Assembly: GCA_018340805.1 (NCBI GenBank)
Contig: JACMZG010001914.1
Coordinates: 5,137,369-5,201,368 of the forward strand
Direction: 5' to 3'
Origin: Microvelia longipes
Lineage: Eukaryota > Arthropoda > Insecta > Hemiptera > Veliidae
DNA: 64,000 bases
The translations under genes were made by a program, and so were the position numbers. A model generated the notes under the pieces. That model was given only the letters and a program-made list of their open reading frames with translations, made no database searches and had not been told where the DNA came from. Below, piece after piece: positions 59,749 through 64,000 of this stretch (its first letter is position 1; every line of letters begins with the position of its first letter).

Positions 59749-60710
59749 CAGCGTTTCCCAACCTTTTCAGTACACGCGACCCTATAATTTGTTTTTCAAA
59801 AGTTAGTGACCCAAATGCATTTATTTTGCATAACCTGAAAACTGCAGGCGTTTTATTTATTGCCGAACTGATTATGACCTACAGACATCGTCAAATCATA
59901 ATTTTCATGAGGTTTTTTATACTTAAAATAGAATATAGTATAATATAATATATTAACTATTATATATTAATAATATATATATATATATAATATATATATT
60001 ATATATATATAATATATATATAAAGGTTTCGTCATTAGGGACCTCTGAAACGGATTGTATCGTGCCCGAGTTCGACTTCCGCCATGACCTATCCCGTTAG
60101 AGAATTTATATTCCCAAAAGGGAATTCCTAAAAAGAATAAAAAAATATGTAAGTAAATATGCATCAATCAATGACTAATTTGTTGCTGCTGGTTTTCCAC
60201 TAATAATCAAGTCTGTTTTGTTTATCATTTCACTATTTAATTAAAACGCAAAACTATAAAAAAATAAACTGGTGAAACAATTATAATTAAAAACTGTAGG
60301 CGATATTAAACTACGTTGATGTTTTAAAACCAAATTCACATATAATTGAACATTATAATTTTAATGAACCGACCTTTAAAAGAAGTGATAAGAAACACAG
60401 TATTTGTTTCAGTATTTAAAGTGTTAAACACAGTATTATCATAAATAAACAATTCATCAAAGTTAGCAAGAATTAGATAAAGGGTGCCTCTGTCGGTAAA
60501 GACTTCTAAGAAATGTTTGGCCATGGCTTCTTTGTTATCGCATGTTTAAAGTAATTATCAATTTACAAAAATAATATCTGTTAAGAAAATCTGTATTTGC
60601 TAATAATAATCTTTTTACAAAATCTTTGTCATTTTTGGATAGTTAAAATAAAAAATTTGGCGACCCAAAAATTTCGTTCGCGACCCCAATCCGCAGAGGT
60701 TGAAGGGCTG
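59749..60710. mobile_element. Non-autonomous hAT-like element
   Basis: The left end is CAGCGTTTCCCAACCTTTTC followed by 'cgcgaccc'. The right end reversed is CAGCCCTTCAACCTCTGCGG followed by 'ggtcgcga'. These are typical hAT ends with a GCGACCC block. Flanks read gtatatag|CAG and CTG|tatatagg, a 7-8-bp duplication. The interior includes an (AT)n tract (59935-60022). Short frames inside (59628-59948, 60336-60524) are not transposase-like. Confidence 0.75.
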
Positions 60711-60719
60711 TATATAGGG

Positions 60720-60889
60720 TATAGGCCTGATAAATGTACCCTTTAGTTTTTATTTATTCATTCATTTCTTTTGGATGCAGGTAAGTAAAACTACTGCAAT
60801 TATGACAACTGCTAAAATCTATTATGATTAATCTCACAAACACCGAATTGTTTGATTCTCAAAATAGCAAAAGAAAAATATAAATCTCG
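60720..60889. other. Spacer, nothing recognised
   Basis: Short AT-rich stretch between the hAT-like element and the foldback arm. Confidence 0.4.
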
Positions 60890-61105
60890 TTCACACAGCT
60901 GGCTTCCGCCAAAAAAGAAGCTATGATGCATCTCAATGTAAATAGGGTCCTTAACTATTGCCAATCTACAACTTCCCTTTGAAACGCCTATGAAGTCTCC
61001 ATCCAAACGGACAGACTGGAGGGACAGAAAAGTTTGATTCCCTACTTTTTTGGACCCAAAGACTTGCTGGGAGTATTTACCTCATAAGTGGTTTTGGTAG
61101 GATTA
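60890..61105 (-). mobile_element. Foldback element G arm in the Hsp70 spacer
   Basis: Matches 12140-12350: 'cttccctttgaaacgcctat', 'gggacagaaaagtttgattc', 'cctcataagtggttttggta'. The inner part of the opposite arm, 'cttctccttggcgggcgtgc', is at 59684-59711, so the hAT-like element lies inside or beside a foldback copy. Confidence 0.7.
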
Positions 61106-61109
61106 TGTA

Positions 61110-61900
61110 TATTATAAAATACGCAATCTAGCAACGAAGCAGGCTCTTTACATGATGTGTCATAACTAACGCAATTTAGCGAGCGAAGCCAGCCACTTTT
61201 ATTATTTAATTATAAAATATAAGCATTTGACCCTTTTTACTATGTAAAATTCTTAAGATACGTAATCTGGAAGAGCGAAGCGAGCCAATCACAATTCATG
61301 ATTGTGATTTTCTTTTCCGTTTATTTTTTTTTTTTTAGGAGTTTCTGGTTCTTTTAGAAGTTTTAGAGTTAGAGGTGTCTTTTCTTTTATTACTAGGAAA
61401 ATTTGGTTTAGGCTATCGCATATCTTTGTTTGGATAGGAAGGTTTCGGTTGAACAGGTTGTTGTTGTTGTAAGTTGAAAACGTGTTGCAACCACACGTTT
61501 CATGTTAAAAATAATTAATTATCTTCTTATCACTCTTCTGGTGGATTAAACTTGATCTAAACAATTGTAGTTGGATGCGTCTGTAGTTAATTCAAAATTT
61601 TGGTGATTAAGTGCCTACGAACAGAGTGATTGATTGGTGACTTAGGTTGATATCGGCTGGTGACTAGCGTCCATTCTCTGGCCAGGTTGGCCAGATACTC
61701 TACTTGACCTTGGTAACCTCCTACCTTACGGTTCAGAAACGGACAGAAGATACGCCCGTTTTCTGACCGAACCTCCTCATACCACACCTACAATTTCGGA
61801 GCGAGCTACTCCAATAATTTAAGATTCATCCGACGCTTATTTTAGTAGATCTATTACCTATTGTAAGCAATTAAGCGAGCGAAGCGAGTCTATTAATATA
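61110..61900. repeat. Satellite-like units in the Hsp70 spacer, right (inverted)
   Basis: Units at about 61118-61150, 61165-61200, 61258-61290 and 61861-61895 contain 'gcgagcgaagcgagcc'-type cores, the reverse of the left array. The 61300-61860 stretch between them has no recognised gene. It includes GTT-rich 'ggttgttgttgttgtaagtt' and a minus-strand 66-codon frame without features. Confidence 0.7.
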
Positions 61901-62142
61901 AATTTTTTTTGATGTATGTTTACGGCAGTTATCGTGACACGAACAAACACACAAACAAACATACACGCCGTCCAAACTTCTGTAAATGAAAGAACTCACT
62001 TACGTTTTTTCAATTAATATTAATAAATAATTTTATATTTATAAATTGGTATTTTTTCAAATTTGTTAGTTTTTAAGTAAAATAATGAAAAGTATGATCG
62101 AACCAATCTAGACAAGAGCGGAATATTCAGTATTGGGTAAAA

Positions 62143-62213
62143 GAAAAGAATTCTAAGTCGTGAACCCAGTATAGGGGGTATTTCGAGATAGAAAGAGATG
62201 GAAAACTCTAGAA
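62143..62213 (+). promoter_or_regulatory. Heat-shock elements of Hsp70 copy 2
   Basis: GAAaaGAATTC at 62143-62153 and GAAaaCTCtaGAA at 62201-62213, counterparts of the sites in front of copy 1. Confidence 0.7.
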
Positions 62214-62235
62214 GCTACCAGTCGGTTTCTATCCC

Positions 62236-62272
62236 AGTAATAAACCAAACCCCCGTGCCGACCTCTCAGTTT
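62236..62272 (+). promoter_or_regulatory. Core promoter of Hsp70 copy 2
   Basis: 'cagtaataaacc' sits where copy 1 has cagtatataaacc; one or more bases appear missing from the TATA box. The initiator TCAGTTT is at 62266-62272. Confidence 0.65.
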
Positions 62273-62423
62273 ATTTACAAAGTTCAACTGCTTAGTCAGT
62301 GAGAGCAAAGTAAAGCGATCTTGCGATATTTTATCAAGTGCTATAACTTGTGCTATTTTTAGTGCGATCTATTGAGTATTTTTAAGTGTTCGAGTATAAG
62401 TGCATCAATATCAAAGTACGAAA

Positions 62424-64000
62424 ATGCCTGCTGTTGGGATAGATCGGCAACTACTATTCTTGCGTCGGATTGGCAACAAGGCAAAGTGGAAATAATTGCA
62501 ATATAAAGAAAAACTCCCAGCTATGTTCCTTACCGACACGGAGCGTTCATCGGCGATGCGGCCAAGAATCAGGTAGCTATGAATCCAACAAATACAATTT
62601 TTGATGCTAAGAGATTTGGGGTAGAAAGTTTAACGATGCTAAAATTCAAGAAGACATGAAGCATTGGCGTTTAAGTAATCGATGACTTTCGAAACCCAAA
62701 GTTGAAGTAGAGTTTAAAGGTGAACGTAAACGGTTTGCTGCCGAAGAAATAAGCTCTATGGTTTTAACCAAAATGAAGGAAACAGCCGAAGCTTACCTGG
62801 GTTGCCTGTCAAGACGCAGTCATCACCGTTCCAGCTACTTAACGATTCACAGGTCAAGCAACCAAAGACGCCGCTCATTGCTGGTCTCAATGTTCTTAGG
62901 GATCATAAATGAGCCCACAGCCGCTGCCTTGGCTTACGGATTAGATAGAATTTGAAAGGCGAGAGAAATGTACTTATATTTGACTTGGGCGGAGGAACCT
63001 CGATGTTTCTACTCACTATAGACGAAAGGGTCTCTGTTCGAAGTTAAAGCAACTGCTGGAGACACTCATTCTCGGAGGGAAGACTTTGACAACAGACTCG
63101 TTAACATCTAGCTGAAGAATTCAAGAGGAAGTTCAGAAAAAAACAAAGGGCAACAGAAGCGTTAAGAAGACTGAGAACACTGCAACGAGCTAAAAGAACC
63201 TTTCTTCTAGTACTGAAGCAACCATAGAGATAGACCCTATATGAGGTATTGATTTTTACACCAAAGTATAGAGCTAGATTTGAAGAACTCTGTGCTGATC
63301 TGTTCAGATCTACCATGCTACCGGTTGAAAAAAGCTTTACAGGACGCCTAAAATTAGACAAAGGTCTATTCACGATGTCGTCCTAGTCGGTGCTCTACTA
63401 GAATCCCTAAAATTCAAAGTCTTCTTCAGAACTTTTAATGGAAAACAGCTCAACCTCTCTATCAACCTGATGAGGCAGTTGCTTATGTGCCGCTGTCAAG
63501 CCGCTATTCTATTGGAGATCAGAGTTCAGCTATCCAGGATGTACTTCTGGTAGACGTCGCACCTCTGTCTCTAGGTATAGAAACAGCAGGTGGAGTCATT
63601 CTAAAATTCGAGAGGAACTCTAGAATTCCCTGCAACAGACTCAAACGTTTTCGACATACGCTGATAACCAGCCTGCCGTAACTATCCAGGTATTCGAAGG
63701 GAGAGAGCTATGACCAAGGACAATATACTGGGTAATTTCGATCTTACCGGCATCCCTCGCTCCTAGAGGAGTACCCAGAATAGAAGTGACCTTCGACTTG
63801 GACGCTAACGTATTCTAAATGTCTCAGCTAAGGAATGCGTACTGGTAAAAGTAAAATATCGTCATAAGAATGACAGGGGACGTCTTTCCAAAAAGAATAG
63901 ACAGGAATGGTTTCGGACCTGAAAAATACAAAATGAAGAGATAAACAAAGAGAAAGAGTAGCGGCTAGGAATCAATTAGAAGCTATATATTTGGAATCAA
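62424..64000 (+). CDS. Hsp70: Heat-inducible cytosolic Hsp70, copy 2, runs off the window
   Basis: Divergent twin of the minus-strand gene: same ATG context (aaaATGCCTGCTGTTGG), same leader and promoter blocks. Readable fragments in order are NRT/PSYV region, [15 protein letters not shown] (from 62758), [16 protein letters not shown] (about 62900-62950), [45 protein letters not shown] (from 63508) and NQLEAYIFGI at the edge. The C-terminal lid and EEVD are beyond position 64000. It has more single-base indels than copy 1, and also a few apparent substitutions. It is either an unpolished copy of an intact gene or a genuine decaying duplicate; the sequence alone cannot decide. Confidence 0.88.

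Overview
The window looks like AT-rich nuclear DNA from an insect. The evidence is an insect-type arginine kinase gene split by phase-consistent GT-AG introns, a head-to-head pair of intronless cytosolic Hsp70 genes with heat-shock promoters, and a dense layer of eukaryotic transposable elements (LINE, SINE, MULE, hAT, MITEs, Penelope-like pieces) and minisatellites. From memory the arginine kinase most resembles beetle and other holometabolous insect proteins, but the order of insect is not established here. There is no sign of bacterial gene organisation and no CRISPR array.

Layout. 1-10.4 kb: repeats and minisatellites, ending in the terminal exon of an unrecognised proline/glutamate/lysine-rich (PEVK-like) protein at 9759-10206. 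10.4-47 kb: no convincing protein gene. It holds MITE families A, B and C, a 1-kb dispersed family D, foldback elements, a LINE reverse transcriptase fossil (15.3-15.8 kb), SINEs, a complete but dead MULE transposon with 9-bp target duplication (41.76-43.66 kb) and many tandem arrays. 47.2-54.4 kb: arginine kinase in six coding exons, with a 65-bp minisatellite in intron 3. 56.8-64 kb: two Hsp70 genes in opposite directions, sharing promoter and coding sequence, around a 3.7-kb spacer of satellite-like DNA and two mobile elements. The second Hsp70 runs off the window end.

Most interesting: several short insertions carry a complete set of type-I hammerhead-ribozyme landmarks (CUGANGA core, stem II, GAAA, very short self-complementary stem III, cleavable triplet, stem I). 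Two are bounded by perfect 13-bp and 12-bp target-site duplications (17.9 and 28.2 kb), one of them nested inside a MITE. They look like very small retrozymes or non-autonomous Penelope-like retroelements. A larger family with a similar core occurs at 5.1, 26.2, 43.7, 46.1 and 53.3 kb.

Quality warning: both Hsp70 copies, arginine kinase exon 3 (next to a minisatellite) and the tandem arrays show scattered single-base indels, while unique exons are clean. This fits unpolished long-read errors in repetitive sequence, so the 'broken' genes are probably intact in the organism.
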